Part shown: positions 1 to 10,068 of the stretch, piece by piece
Numbering within the stretch: position 1 is the first letter of the stretch
How the letters are laid out: each line of letters begins with the position of its first letter
NCBI GenBank assembly: GCA_039583875.1
Contig: CM077149.1
Location: 25,061,194-25,125,193 of the forward strand
Reading direction: 5' to 3'
DNA length: 64,000 bases
Source: Platanthera guangdongensis
Taxonomy: Eukaryota; Streptophyta; Magnoliopsida; Asparagales; Orchidaceae
Notes under the pieces: generated by a model
Seen by the model: the letters and a program-made list of their open reading frames with translations, nothing else
Told to the model about the DNA's origin: nothing
Databases searched by the model: none
Program-made: the position numbers and the translations under genes

Positions 1-1477
1 AAAATTTGGACTCATCAGATGCACGAAAATGTGGAAGTGTTGAAATTGCGTGTGTGTTACCGCACTGGAATTATGTATTGGTAAGACACTCGATGTGGAG
101 CTCTTGCATGCTGTTGAGCATGAAATGTGAATAATGAAAAGAGTGCTCAATGTGGAGCCCCGTATGTGAAATGCATGTGGTGTGAGTCGACACACAATGT
201 CATAATCCTCAGTTAAGGATAGTATGGCAAGTCTACGGGCTCGCCAATCGTCACACCGATGGGAGTTGACAGATAGATTTGGGCAGTTGGGCTTGGACCT
301 CGGTGTTTATTCCCGATGCTTCATCCTTTCCAAGTGGACGGTTGGGCTTGGTCCTCATGCTTTTTTGGATGCTCCTTTCGGGTCACAACATAGGCCAGTT
401 TAGGGCATGGTTCTCGATGCACATCTACCTGAGACTCCTGCTGAGCCCTAGTATGCATGTGAGCTCCGCTATTGTGTTCTTAGCATTGAGGCGTATGGAG
501 GCCTAGGCCAGGTAGTGTGGATGCTAGCATAGAAGTGGAGATGCCTGCTCTACTATCACCACCTATCTATGACGGTTGATGCCTGAGAGGTTAGCTACCT
601 GCTCGACAAGTGGGAACTACAAGTCTGTATCAACACAACAGTTGCATGTGCTTGATCATGGGTAAGTCATTGCACTGAATTCATGGCATTACATTACATT
701 GAAAACACAAGATCCTCATCGTATAAGTTTGTATGGGCACTCTTATACGATGAGTTATTTTATGTCTGAACCAATCCTCAACTTATATGTTTGTATGGAC
801 ATTCATATAAGTTGAGTAACTTTCTATTGTATCTTTACATTTTTCATATAATGTTGTAGATGATAGAACTACTAGAGTATATTGTTTACTCGTTTACTAT
901 ACTGCTGATATACCTGATATTTCTCACTCTATACCACCTATTTGTACTACTATCTTATTTATATATATTATACCCTTGTTCTTTTCTCCACCCGGTACCG
1001 AGGAGTCGTCGGTGGAGTGGATGTGATAGAGACTTAGTCTTATGACTAACGGTTGCTACATCTTCCTTTTTAGGAGGAAACCAAGCAGATATAGCAGCAA
1101 CAGGTTATGCAGCAGGACAGCCAGGCCAGGACGACAGGGCCTGAAGGGACGGTGTCATCGCTACCATCAGTGACTGATGTGAGTTTTGAGGGACTCATGA
1201 TGTGGCCCTTTGGGCAAGTTTTACGTGTACTCTAATATTATAGAAGCTTGTTGTAGCTTTTTTTCTTGATGTACTTTTGGACAATTTTACTTATGTGTGG
1301 ATTGACTTCTTTTTACATTCTTGGTTGGGTTGAAATTGGTTAATATTGGTTATAGCCGACAATATAGGAGTCTTGTGGTACAAGTTAGCTCGTGTGCTGA
1401 CACTACCGCATGACGGCTGTTCTGGGCATAAGACTCCCCTCATACCGTGTTTGTGTATTCCGGGAGGGGGTCTAACA
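1..1477 (+). repeat. 3' part of an old Tekay-type LTR
   Basis: This stretch aligns by eye with the second half of the 5' LTR of Tekay-1. Shared landmarks are the block around 181-260 (like 3862-3950), the twin hairpins at 715-816 (like 4395-4495), the GC-rich segment near 990-1020, and the end with the 'gggcataagactcc' block, finishing in a C/G-rich run and TCTAACA at 1477. Similarity is clear but with many substitutions and indels. No primer binding site follows the LTR end, so it is not the 5' LTR of a preserved element. It is more likely a solo LTR or a truncated 3' LTR whose start lies left of the window. Short open frames here are LTR noise. Confidence 0.8.
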
Positions 1478-2009
1478 TTTACTCATAATTTATTGCATGA
1501 TTATATGATCTTGGATGCTCATGAAATTTAGGCAGTGATCTTTTATTGATATTAATATTCTCTTGAAATGTTTCTGTGAATTTTGGATTTACATTTATAA
1601 TACTTCTATTGGAATCATATTACTGATTTGGGCTAGGAACACTATCATTTGTTTAGGATGTTTAGTTTTACCCAATATGTATAGTCTAGGGTCATATGTT
1701 TATATTTTCAGGGTTGCTTCCTCAGAATATTTCCAGAGAAATGCAGTTCGACGAATTTAGGATTCTGTTCCGCGAAAGTTGATCTTAGGTTGACGAACGC
1801 CGAGCTCAGTTCGACGAACTCAGAGTTTGAACTCTGATTTCAGCTCGACGAACTCTGGGCTCCATTCGATGAACACTGATCACAACTCAGTAGCTCAGCA
1901 TAACGAACTCCAGGCTCCATTCGATGAACTCCAGGCTCTGCTCGATGAACTTCTAACTGTGTTTGACGATTTCTTTGCAGTGTTCAGGAAGTTTTATATT
2001 TAGAGGCAA
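1478..2009. other. Non-coding spacer with TCGACGA-type repeats
   Basis: No supported gene. From about 1745 to 1975 the sequence holds a run of degenerate repeats built on GTTCGACGAACTC and variants such as CTCGATGAAC, spaced irregularly at roughly 20-35 bases. The same motif recurs inside the SIRE, Tekay and Athila elements of this window. The last five bases (GGCAA, 2005-2009) would be the left target-site copy for Tekay-1; the right copy is lost. Confidence 0.6.
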
Positions 2010-2147
2010 TGTAACGTCCCGAATCGCTCTAGGCCCCTAATGTGTGTGTTTTTTAGTCAGGAGGGTTGACTCAAGTCCTGAGAAGTGCAGGGAATTGGAC
2101 TGCACTTGTGGAGAAGTGGAGAAATCAGTGTAAAAAGACACAGGCGT

Positions 2148-2516
2148 GACACGGGTAGTGATACGGGCGTGTCCCTACCCGTGTGCATCGAGATGGTCTC
2201 GACGAAGCGTGTCGAGATCGTCGAGATGCGTCGAGATAGTCGAGCGGGGGACACGGGTAGTGACACGGGCGTGTCCCTACCCGTGTGCGTCGAGTTGAGC
2301 TCGACGAGAAGTGTCGAGATGCAACCCGAGAAGTACATGGCCAATGACACGGCCAGGCACACGGCCGTGTCATGTGAACACGGGTCGGGACACGAGCGTG
2401 TCCCTACCCGTGTCAAACATTGAACCGACATGGAAACCGCCACGGCCGTTTTGCGGAAGCGGGACACGGGTACGGACACGGCCGTGTCCCTACCCGTGTC
2501 ATATTTTGTTTATAAG
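2148..2516 (+). promoter_or_regulatory. LTR promoter with four CACGGG palindromes and a TATA box
   Basis: Four long imperfect palindromes lie at 2148-2184, 2251-2286, 2378-2414 and 2464-2500. Each has outer arms like ACACGGGTAG / CTACCCGTGT around an inner GACACGGGCGTGTC-type core. Between copies one to three sit TCGAGAT and TCGACGA-type words. The last copy ends only ~10 bases before TATAAG (2511-2516), after which comes an AAACCCTAGCC segment also present downstream of the TATA-like box in Tekay-2. The placement suggests enhancer or promoter elements of U3. Promoter activity is inferred, not shown. Confidence 0.6.
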
Positions 2517-4394
2517 GGGCAGAGGAAACCCTAGCCGTTTTCACTCTCATTTCACCCCCTATCTCCTGTGAGAACTCCTGGTGAGAGGAAAACCGCTGGA
2601 GCAAGTTCTACCGGAGGAGATTCGCCATCGCCGTGAAAGAGAAGATGCCGCCGAGGAGAACTACGCGATCCATGGCAAGAAATGGTGGTACCGCTGGAGC
2701 CAATGTGAGTTTCCTACCCTCTCCCTTGGTGCTAGATCTTAGATATTTAGGAGAGACATCAGCTCAAGAGAGCTTGATGGAGAGGAGAAGATTTCTAGGT
2801 TTGGCCATGCTAGGATTTGAATCCTAGATTTTAGATCTCTTCAACCCTTCCCCTTTCTTCAATACGACGATGGGTGAATGGTTTCGTGAGGAGTTTTGGC
2901 CATTGAGGTTGAATAAGGGAGGAGGACATTTCTGGAAAATTTAGGAACGATCGCCTTGAGGAGGAAGACGAACCGATGCCGTTCATTTTCCTTTAAGATG
3001 CGCGCAGAATCTGTTTTCTGCGCGCAGCGATCTTCTAGACCATTTTCATGTAGGATATGGGCAGATCTGGGCTTTTGGCTAAACACGAAAGTTGTAGCCC
3101 TCGGAAATACCTTTCCAACGAGTGGTTGCACGACTTCAGGTGATGTGTGTGACCCCGGGAAAACCTAATCGAGTTTGCTGTCCGGCAATTCCTGTACACA
3201 GAAATTGTGTTTTGTGCGCAGTGAACTTTGAAGCCGATTTCGAGTAAGTTATTGTCAGATCTGGGTTGTGACCTGAATATGAAAGTAGTAGATCATGGAA
3301 ATACCTTTCCAACGAGGTGTTACACGCATCCACCGGATTCCTGTAACTTCAGGAATCTCCGGTTGAATTTGCTGTCCAAACTATTCCTGCACTTAAAAAT
3401 CTGGGTTTATAATATTTGGATTTGGATTCGGAGAAACTAATATTACAGGTAACCCTGAGGCTTGGATAAACTCTTATGAATAATCAATTCAGTTGCATAA
3501 ATGATGAAGATTATTAATCGGATTCCATGTGATAAAATTGTAAGATAGTATACTTGAATGATTTGACTTGTTAGAAGTTAGTAGATTTTTATACATGTGC
3601 ATCTTGATATATTGTGTTGAAATCACCTGATATAACATATAGAAGGATAACTCATGGCCATGTGAATGTTGAATAGTGGATTGAATTTGGTAGTCCAATA
3701 CTTAGAGCGTCGCCTTCCTATGGGTAGTATTGTGTAAGTTGTGAGTGCGGTGTTGACCGCCACTTGTTTTGGTCGTGTTGAGGTAAGGTGTGGATGGATG
3801 GTTGGGTTGTGTCCTCGTGTTTACTTCCGAGGCCCCTTCCATGATATGTTGATGTGGAATTTGCATGTGGTGTGAGTCGACACGCGGTGTCGTAATCCTG
3901 GGTTAAGGATAGTGTGGCAGGTCTACGGGCTCGCCAGTCGTCACACCGACGGGAGTTGGCAGTTAGACTTGGTCGGTTTGGGCTGTGTCCTCCGTGTTCA
4001 CGTCCCGAGGCCCCTCCGGCCATGTGAAGGGTTGGGCTGTGTTCTCGTGCTTTCTTCCGAGGCCCCTTCCGGGTCACGCAAGGCCAGTTCGGGCTGTGTT
4101 CTTGGTGCACATCTACCCAAGACCCCGCTGGGCCATAGTACGCATGGGCTCCGCTGTTGTGTTCTTAGCGTTGAGGCGTACGGAGGCCTAGGTGAAGTAG
4201 TGTGATACCCGCCTAGTAGTAGAAGTGCCCGTTCTACTGTCACCGCCTGGCCACGGCGGCTGATGCCTGAGAGGTTAGCTACCTGCTCGAAAAGTGGGAA
4301 CTACAGTCTGTGTCGACATAGCAATTGCATGGGTGTGCATGGGTGAGTCATTGCATAGCATTCATAGCATTTCATATCATTGCACCACAAGATC

Positions 4395-4495
4395 CTCATC
4401 ATATAAGTTTGTATGGGCACTCTTATACGATGAGTTACTTTTCTGTAACCCGATCCTTAACTTATAAGTTTGTATGGGCATTCTTATAAGTTAAG
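4395..4495 (+). other. Twin hairpins in the Tekay-1 LTR
   Basis: Hairpin A has arms 4395-4407 and 4422-4434 (13 bases, one A/C mismatch). Hairpin B has arms 4456-4468 and 4483-4495 (13 of 13 paired). Both have 14-base loops of the form TTTGTATGGGCA(C/T)T. The pair recurs at 715-816 in the older LTR fragment with perfect stems but different bases, and on the minus strand at 56974-57074 in Tekay-2. If transcription starts after the TATA box at 2511, the structure lies in the transcribed leader. Confidence 0.65.
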
Positions 4496-5174
4496 TTACT
4501 TTCCTGCTGTTACTTATTCATGCTAGTTTAGTGTAGCTGTTACTTATACTTGCTAGTTTAGTGTAGCTTTTACATAAGTGCTGATTATGATGCTGTTACT
4601 CTTACACTACTGCCACCTGCTTGTACTTCCTTTACTTGCATACTTGTTATATACTATACTCTTGTTCCTTTTCTCCGCCCGGTGCCGAGGAGTCGCCGGG
4701 GGAGCGGATGTGAAACCACTTAGTCGTTTCGACTAACGGTTGCTACGTCTTCCTTTTTAGGAGGTCACGCCGCAGGTGGAGCAGCCGCAGACTACGCAGC
4801 AGGACAGCCAGCCCAGGATGACAGGGCCTGAGGTGACGGTGCCGTCGATACCGTCAGTTACCGATGTTAGTTCTATTACTCTGTTGTAGCCCGTTTGGGC
4901 AATGTTTAGCTGTACTCTGATATATTGTAGAAGCATGTTTTAGCTTCTCCTTATTGATGTATTTGGACATTATAACTTAGTGTGGATTTTGACTTCTCTT
5001 ACTTATTTATTTGGTTGGGTTGGCATGATTTATTGATATTGTTGTAGCCGGCGGAATAGGCGTCTTGTAGTACAGGTTAGCCCGTGTGCTAATGCTACCG
5101 CAAGGCGGCTGATCCGGGCATAAGACTCCCTCTTCGTGCCGTGTTTTGGGATCCGGGGAGGGGGGTCTTACAAA

Positions 5175-5183
5175 TGGTATCAG
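5175..5183 (+). other. Primer binding site (tRNA-iMet type) of Tekay-1
   Basis: TGGTATCAG begins two bases after the LTR end and matches the reverse complement of the 3' end of plant initiator tRNA-Met. The usual continuation AGC is replaced by TTT, so the match is short. The 200 bases between here and gag form the untranslated leader. Confidence 0.8.
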
Positions 5184-5387
5184 TTTGCCACGATCCTCAA
5201 CTGAGAAGTCATTCAACAATGGTGCCACCCCCATTTGGTTAGTCAGTTTGGGGACAAACTGGCTTAGCGGAAGCAGTGGTGTGCCCATATGTAATTCACA
5301 TTAAGTTTGTCCAACTTTGACCTTAAGTTTAGCCAACCTGACCACAAATTTGTCGTGTATGTGTAGGTTCCACTGCATGTTGAGCCG

Positions 5388-6503
5388 ATGGGGGGTACTC
5401 TTACCCCTCACATACCCACTCAGTTCCAACAGTCTGAGTTGGGGCAGACGCTCACCGCCATTCTTGATGCTTTTAAGGCACAGCAGGCTCCGGTGCAACA
5501 ACAAGCCCCGAGCTCCAACTGGCTGAGCACCTTCCATGCTCTCTCCCCTCCCGTCTACCTTGGGACGGAGTCAGCCGTACGTACAGAGGAATGGCTAGAT
5601 ACGATGCAGGAGTTGTTGGCTGGTATCCGTTGCCCAGCCAACATGACAGTGACATTGGCAGTGTCCGTCTTGGACTTACATGCGAAGAGGTGGTGGAAGT
5701 CCCTCATGGGCTCTACCTTCCAAGGCCGGATCTACACTGAGATAAGTTGGAGTGAATTCTCGGGTGTTTTCTTGGAGCACTTTATCCCTACATCGGCCCG
5801 AGATAAGCTTGAGCAGAGGTTCCTTCTACTAAAGCAGGGATCAAAGTCGGTTACAGAATACCAGCGGGAATTCCAGCATCTCGCAAGGTCTGCGGATTCT
5901 TATGAGTTGGATGACAGAGGTTATGCCAAGCTCTTCTATAAAGGGCTGCGAGAACCCCTAAGGCAGTCCCTTTTGTTTATAGCGGATGGTAGCTTGGCGG
6001 AGATCATTGATATGGCGAAAAGATTGGAGGCGGACCACCTGGGATGTAGTAAGAGGCCTGCGGAGGACGTGATGGAAGCCGGCCCAAGTAATAGAAGGAG
6101 ACGGGACTTCAGAGGAGGAAGAGGTTATCAAAGAGGTGGAGGGCGTGTCCACCGAAACTATAGGGTGGAGCATCCAGTTCCGCAGCCGTCTGCGTTGCCT
6201 CCACCCCCACAGCCCCAGCGATTTCAACAACCTGAAGGGCGTCGTGGTCTGGTGTGCTTCGAATGCAACCAGCCAGGCCACATCCGGCGTTTTTGCCAGC
6301 AGCTATATGGGAACGCCCCTCCTGCTCTCCATCCTGCTCTCCGTCCTGCTCTCCCTCCAGCAGCTCCACGTGGGCGGGGATTTATGCGTGGTCGAGGACG
6401 AGGACCGCCAAGAGGAAACCCCGGACCGGTCCTGGATCAGGTGTACGCGCTTGACATGGCGCAGGAACGGAACCCACAAGATGTGATTGCAGGTATGATT
6501 TAA
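5388..6503 (+). CDS. gag: Gag polyprotein of Tekay-1
   Basis: Structural capsid and nucleocapsid protein of a chromovirus. The 371-residue frame opens with ATG at 5388. Residues ~45-220 form the retrotransposon Gag domain, with the expected WWKSL motif near 102 and a run of helices. Residues ~235-260 are Arg/Gly-rich. A CCHC zinc knuckle (C290, C293, H298, C303) would bind the RNA genome. A Pro/Arg/Gly-rich tail follows. The frame closes at TAA 6501-6503, but the last residues are read from what looks like an intron. If 6493-6587 is spliced out, gag continues in frame into the protease and a single Gag-Pol is made; unspliced RNA would give Gag alone. No lesion is seen. Confidence 0.9.
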   Translation: MGGTLTPHIPTQFQQSELGQTLTAILDAFKAQQAPVQQQAPSSNWLSTFHALSPPVYLGTESAVRTEEWLDTMQELLAGIRCPANMTVTLAVSVLDLHAKRWWKSLMGSTFQGRIYTEISWSEFSGVFLEHFIPTSARDKLEQRFLLLKQGSKSVTEYQREFQHLARSADSYELDDRGYAKLFYKGLREPLRQSLLFIADGSLAEIIDMAKRLEADHLGCSKRPAEDVMEAGPSNRRRRDFRGGRGYQRGGGRVHRNYRVEHPVPQPSALPPPPQPQRFQQPEGRRGLVCFECNQPGHIRRFCQQLYGNAPPALHPALRPALPPAAPRGRGFMRGRGRGPPRGNPGPVLDQVYALDMAQERNPQDVIAGMI

Positions 6504-6587
6504 TTAATTTACATATTTGCATGGTCTAACTTGAATTGATTAGAACTTACTAGCCACTAGCAATGAGTTTTGGTTGTTGGTACTTAG
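6493..6587 (+). other. Probable intron at the gag-protease junction of Tekay-1
   Basis: This 95-nt, T-rich stretch begins GTATGATT and ends TACTTAG. Reading through meets TAA after three codons. Removing it joins gag frame (codons starting at multiples of 3) to the pol frame exactly, completing one glycine codon. CTAAC (6526-6530) and CTTAC (6546-6550) are branch-site candidates. Tekay-2 has a diverged 84-nt GT-AG stretch at the same place (56139-56222, minus strand), also frame-restoring. Other Tekay relatives, as I know them, run directly through this position without a gap. Splicing is inferred. Confidence 0.7.
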
Positions 6588-6862
6588 GCAACGTGATTAT
6601 TGGCGGGAAGACAGCCTATGCGCTGTTCGATACCGGTGCCTCACACTCATTTGTGTCCGAGGATTTCATAAAAGACGTGGAGGATGTACAGTACTTCACT
6701 GGCATAGCCCGACGTGTACGCCTTCCGGATGGCTCGGAGATGATCGCAACTGCCAAGTGCGAGTTTGAGTTATTTATTGATGGGAAGGCGTTTGATACGC
6801 AGGCCACGGTTCTGAGAATGCCGGAGTTTGACATCATTTTGGGCATGGCATGGCTGGATTGA
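6563..6862 (+). CDS. pro: Protease of Tekay-1, cut by an in-frame TGA
   Basis: Aspartic protease that processes Gag-Pol. The active-site DTGAS lies about 21 residues into the frame after the probable intron acceptor (6587), with the second hallmark, a hydrophobic ILGMAWLD stretch, at its end. The usual chromoviral pattern then continues with an ARIDC-like stretch, which is present here in the same frame after TGA 6860-6862. The stop therefore interrupts one continuous protease-RT polyprotein, probably a single substitution of a sense codon. The ATG at 6563 lies inside the intron and is unlikely to be a real start. Confidence 0.85.
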   Translation: MSFGCWYLGNVIIGGKTAYALFDTGASHSFVSEDFIKDVEDVQYFTGIARRVRLPDGSEMIATAKCEFELFIDGKAFDTQATVLRMPEFDIILGMAWLD

Positions 6863-6901
6863 CAATTCGCGAGGATCGACTGCGCGGAGAAGCGGATCTA
6901 T

Positions 6902-9900
6902 TTGAGACATGGAGACTCTGTCGTCATCTTCCAAGGTATTGGCTTCGCGCCACGTATGATATTATCTTCTATTCAGGCTGTAAAGGCTCATATGAAGGGG
7001 GATGAGGTCTTCATGATCTGGTTCGAGTTGAAGGAGGAAGCGTTGGAATTAAAGGATGTACGGGTTGTGCGGGATTTTCCCGAGGTATTTCCTGAGAAGC
7101 TACCAGGATTACCTCCGCATAGAGAGGTTGACTTCCAGATCAATCTAGTACCAGGTGCCAAGCCTGTATCCAAGGCTCCGTACATAATGGCTCCGAAAGA
7201 ACTCGCGGAATTTAGAGTTCAATTGCAAGAACTGGTGGATTCAGGGTACGTTCGCCCCAGTTCATCACCATGGGGAGCCCCTGTGCTGTTCGTGAAGAAG
7301 AAGGATGGAACACTGCGATTGTGCATAGATTATCGGGAACTCAATCGGTTGACGGTGCGGAACACTTATCCGCTACCGCGGATCGATGAGTTGTTCGATC
7401 AACTAGTGGGAGCACATTGGTTTTCTAAATTGGATTTGCGCTCCGGATACTATAAGTTGAGGATACATGAAGGGGACATCCAGAAAACGGCCTTCAGTTC
7501 GAGATATGGTTTGTATGAGTTCACAATAATGCCGTTTGGGCTCACAAATGCCCCTTCGGCCTTCATGAGTTTTATGAACAAGGTGTTTGAACCGTATTTG
7601 GACATCTTCGTCATTGTTTTCATCGATGACATCTTGGTCTACTCAAAGACGGAGGAGGAGCATGTCGAGCACCTGACCTTGGTTTTGAAGAAATTGAAGG
7701 AGCATGCCTTGTATGCCAAGTTTAGCAAGTGTGAATTCTGGCTTAAGGAGGTAGCCTTCTTGGGGCATGTGATCAGTGGAGCAGGATTAACAATGGATCC
7801 AGCAAAGGTGCGGGCCGTGAAGGAGTGGTCTCCCTTAAAGTCGGCGGCCGATGTACGAAGCTTTCTTAGACTTGCTGGCTACTACCGCAAGTTCGTGAAA
7901 GGATTTTCCAAGATTGCCCTTCCTCTTACCTCCTTGACGAAGAAGGGTGTGCCATTTGAGTGGACACCTCAATGTGAAGCGGCATTTCAAGAATTGAAAG
8001 ATAGGCTTACCTCTGCCCCCATCCTTGCACTTCCGTCGGGGAAGGAAGGATTCCAAGTTTACACGGACGCATCATACCAAGGGATGGGAGCGGTGCTGAT
8101 GCAGCACGGGCATGTGATCGCTTATGCTTCAAGGCAGTTAAAGAAACATGAAATCAATTACCCGGTTCATGATTTGGAGTTGGGAGCAGTGGTGTTCGCT
8201 TTGAAGGTCTGGAGGCATTATTTATATGGCGTCCACTGCGAGATCTTTTCCGATCACAAAAACTTGAAGTATGTTCACACTCAGAAGGAGTTGAACTTGA
8301 GACAACGACGGTGGTTGGAATTTCTATGCGACTATGAGTTCACCATGAACTACCACCCCGGGAAAGCGAACTCGGTAGCCGATGCCTTGAGTAAAAAAGC
8401 ACCAGGCTCTAGCCCAGAGTCTCAGTTGATGAGTATGGAGTTGGCTCGGATGATCAAGGAGATGGAAATTACTCTAGTATTCAAGGCTCCTTTGGCCGAG
8501 TATGCGGAGTATTTGGCCAACATGAGCATAGTTTGTGATATCCGAGACCGGATTCGGGTGGAGCAAGGAATGGATGCGGCCTTGGCCCCGGCAATCAAGG
8601 CAATTGAAGATGGGATCACCGATGAGTACACACTCAAAGACGGCCTTGTTTATTTTCGTGGCCGACTCTATATTCCCAAGGGCGGTAAAATTCGGGAGGA
8701 TATCTTGAGAGAGGCACATTCCTCTCAATATTCAGTGCACCCGGGTATTGCTAAGATGTACGCCGGATTGCGTAAGACCATGTGTTGGCCGGGAATGAAA
8801 AAGGATGTCCTGTACTATGTTACACATTGCGAAGCTTGCCAAAGAGTGAAGGCTGAATGCAGGAGTCCCGGTGGTTTGTTGCAGTCGCTGCCCATTCCCG
8901 AATGGAAGTTCGAGGATATCTCCATGGACTTTGTTCATGGGTTACCTCGTTCCCGCTCCGGGAATGATTCAGTGTGGGTTATTGTGGATCGACTAACAAA
9001 GGTGGCCCGGTTCATCCCAATGAAGAAGGAAGCACACGTGGATGTTTTGGTACGCCTTTTTGTGGAGCAATTTGTACGGTATCATGGTGTGCCCAAGACA
9101 ATTGTTTCGGATCGGGATGGTCGGTTTACATCCAATGAGTGGAAGGCGGTACAGGCGTATTTGGGCTCACGCCTAACCTTTAGTACTTCATTTCATCCTC
9201 AGACGGACGGGCAGTCAGAGCGGACCATCAGAACACTGGAGGATTTATTGAGGTTATGTGTGTTGGACAGAGGAGAGCCATGGGAAAGGCTCTTGCCACT
9301 AGTGGAATTCTCCCATAATAATAGCCATCAGGCAAGCATCGGCATGGCGCCCCATGAAGCCCTTTACGAAAGAAGGTGCAGGACTCCCTTGTCTTGGGTG
9401 CAGGATGAAGATCCGAAGGCATTGGGAAATGAATACATAGATGATACTGATGCGGCGGTCAGATTGATACGGGATCGCATGATGGAGGCTCAAAGTCGAC
9501 AGGCGAAATATTACAATAAAAAGCACCGGATGGTGGAGTTCCAAGTGGGCGAAAAAGTGTTCCTCAAGATTCGGCCGATGCATGGAGTGTCGCGGGTGCG
9601 TGGAGTGAAAAAGCTCAGCCCAAGGTATGTTGGGTCTTATACTATATTGGAAAGGATTGGCCCGTTGGCCTATCGGTTGGAGTTACCACCGGAACTAGAA
9701 AATCTTCACGACGTGTTCCATGTATCGTTTCTTCGAAAAGCACTATTGCGGCCCGACCAATTTATTCCCACTACTGATGGTGCGGTGGCGTCGGATAGGT
9801 CTGTGCGACTAGAGCCGGTACGAATTGTTGACAGCGAGTCAAGAACATTACGCCGCAAAAGTGTCCCCTTAGTGAAGGTGCTATGGATGAATCATGGGAA

Positions 9901-9979
9901 GGAGGAGTACACCTGGGAGCATATGGATTTGATGCAGCAACGCTACCCGGAGTTGTTTGCCCAAGGTAATCTTATTTAA
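6902..9979 (+). CDS. pol: Pol of Tekay-1: RT, RNase H, integrase, chromodomain
   Basis: Uninterrupted 1025-residue frame, the main enzyme part of the element. Reverse transcriptase spans ~85-300 with the FIDD catalytic motif near residue 240. RNase H runs ~375-500, beginning with YTDAS near 385. Integrase has an HHCC zinc finger near 605-650 and catalytic D, D and E near 675, 735 and 772. [14 protein letters not shown] C-terminal region and a chromodomain (~985-1020, with the expected WE..DLM..YPELF pattern) follow, and would direct integration to marked heterochromatin. Oddity: [10 protein letters not shown] near 320, where relatives normally have Gly rather than Arg. It is in the same frame as the protease piece upstream of TGA 6860. 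Confidence 0.93.
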   Translation: MRHGDSVVIFQGIGFAPRMILSSIQAVKAHMKGDEVFMIWFELKEEALELKDVRVVRDFPEVFPEKLPGLPPHREVDFQINLVPGAKPVSKAPYIMAPKELAEFRVQLQELVDSGYVRPSSSPWGAPVLFVKKKDGTLRLCIDYRELNRLTVRNTYPLPRIDELFDQLVGAHWFSKLDLRSGYYKLRIHEGDIQKTAFSSRYGLYEFTIMPFGLTNAPSAFMSFMNKVFEPYLDIFVIVFIDDILVYSKTEEEHVEHLTLVLKKLKEHALYAKFSKCEFWLKEVAFLGHVISGAGLTMDPAKVRAVKEWSPLKSAADVRSFLRLAGYYRKFVKGFSKIALPLTSLTKKGVPFEWTPQCEAAFQELKDRLTSAPILALPSGKEGFQVYTDASYQGMGAVLMQHGHVIAYASRQLKKHEINYPVHDLELGAVVFALKVWRHYLYGVHCEIFSDHKNLKYVHTQKELNLRQRRWLEFLCDYEFTMNYHPGKANSVADALSKKAPGSSPESQLMSMELARMIKEMEITLVFKAPLAEYAEYLANMSIVCDIRDRIRVEQGMDAALAPAIKAIEDGITDEYTLKDGLVYFRGRLYIPKGGKIREDILREAHSSQYSVHPGIAKMYAGLRKTMCWPGMKKDVLYYVTHCEACQRVKAECRSPGGLLQSLPIPEWKFEDISMDFVHGLPRSRSGNDSVWVIVDRLTKVARFIPMKKEAHVDVLVRLFVEQFVRYHGVPKTIVSDRDGRFTSNEWKAVQAYLGSRLTFSTSFHPQTDGQSERTIRTLEDLLRLCVLDRGEPWERLLPLVEFSHNNSHQASIGMAPHEALYERRCRTPLSWVQDEDPKALGNEYIDDTDAAVRLIRDRMMEAQSRQAKYYNKKHRMVEFQVGEKVFLKIRPMHGVSRVRGVKKLSPRYVGSYTILERIGPLAYRLELPPELENLHDVFHVSFLRKALLRPDQFIPTTDGAVASDRSVRLEPVRIVDSESRTLRRKSVPLVKVLWMNHGKEEYTWEHMDLMQQRYPELFAQGNLI

Positions 9980-10035
9980 AAACATATGATAAATTTCCTG
10001 TTAAGGTTTTCTCCACACAGCCTAAGCCTGATTTC

Positions 10036-10068
10036 GGGGACGAAATCTTTTATTTTGTTTATTGGATT
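10036..10068 (+). other. Conserved GGGGACGAAAT box and 3' priming region
   Basis: GGGGACGAAAT, well known near the 3' end of plant chromoviruses, occurs here and at the matching place in Tekay-2 (minus strand, ~52706-52716). Between it and the LTR both elements keep a TTTTATTTTGTTTAT-like stretch and GGATT. No classical long purine run touches the 3' LTR, so the exact plus-strand primer site is uncertain. Confidence 0.55.

Larger units (their letters stand above)
2010..5172 (+). repeat. 5' LTR of Tekay-1
   Basis: It begins TGTAACGTCC and ends TCTTACA, followed two bases later by a tRNA-iMet-type primer site. The start recurs at 10069 with the same first ~330 bases, which fixes the left boundary. 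At 3163 bp it is long, as expected for Tekay elements. It contains four CACGGG palindromes just upstream of a TATA-like box, a long leader and the twin hairpins near 4400-4500. Open frames inside it, including repetitive peptides around 2057-2571 on both strands, are by-products of the palindromes. Confidence 0.9.

Noticed and set aside
279..506. 75-codon open frame, with a relative at 3912-4205
   Set aside because: Both lie in homologous LTR sequence, frames are not conserved in length, and there is no domain.
2057..2604. Overlapping open frames on both strands with repeated TGRDTPVSLPVS-like peptides
   Set aside because: They come from CACGGG palindromes, which read similarly in both strands and several frames. 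The same peptides appear at 10116-10484, 35398-35998, 44085-44763 and 52042-52600 wherever the palindromes lie in LTR promoters.
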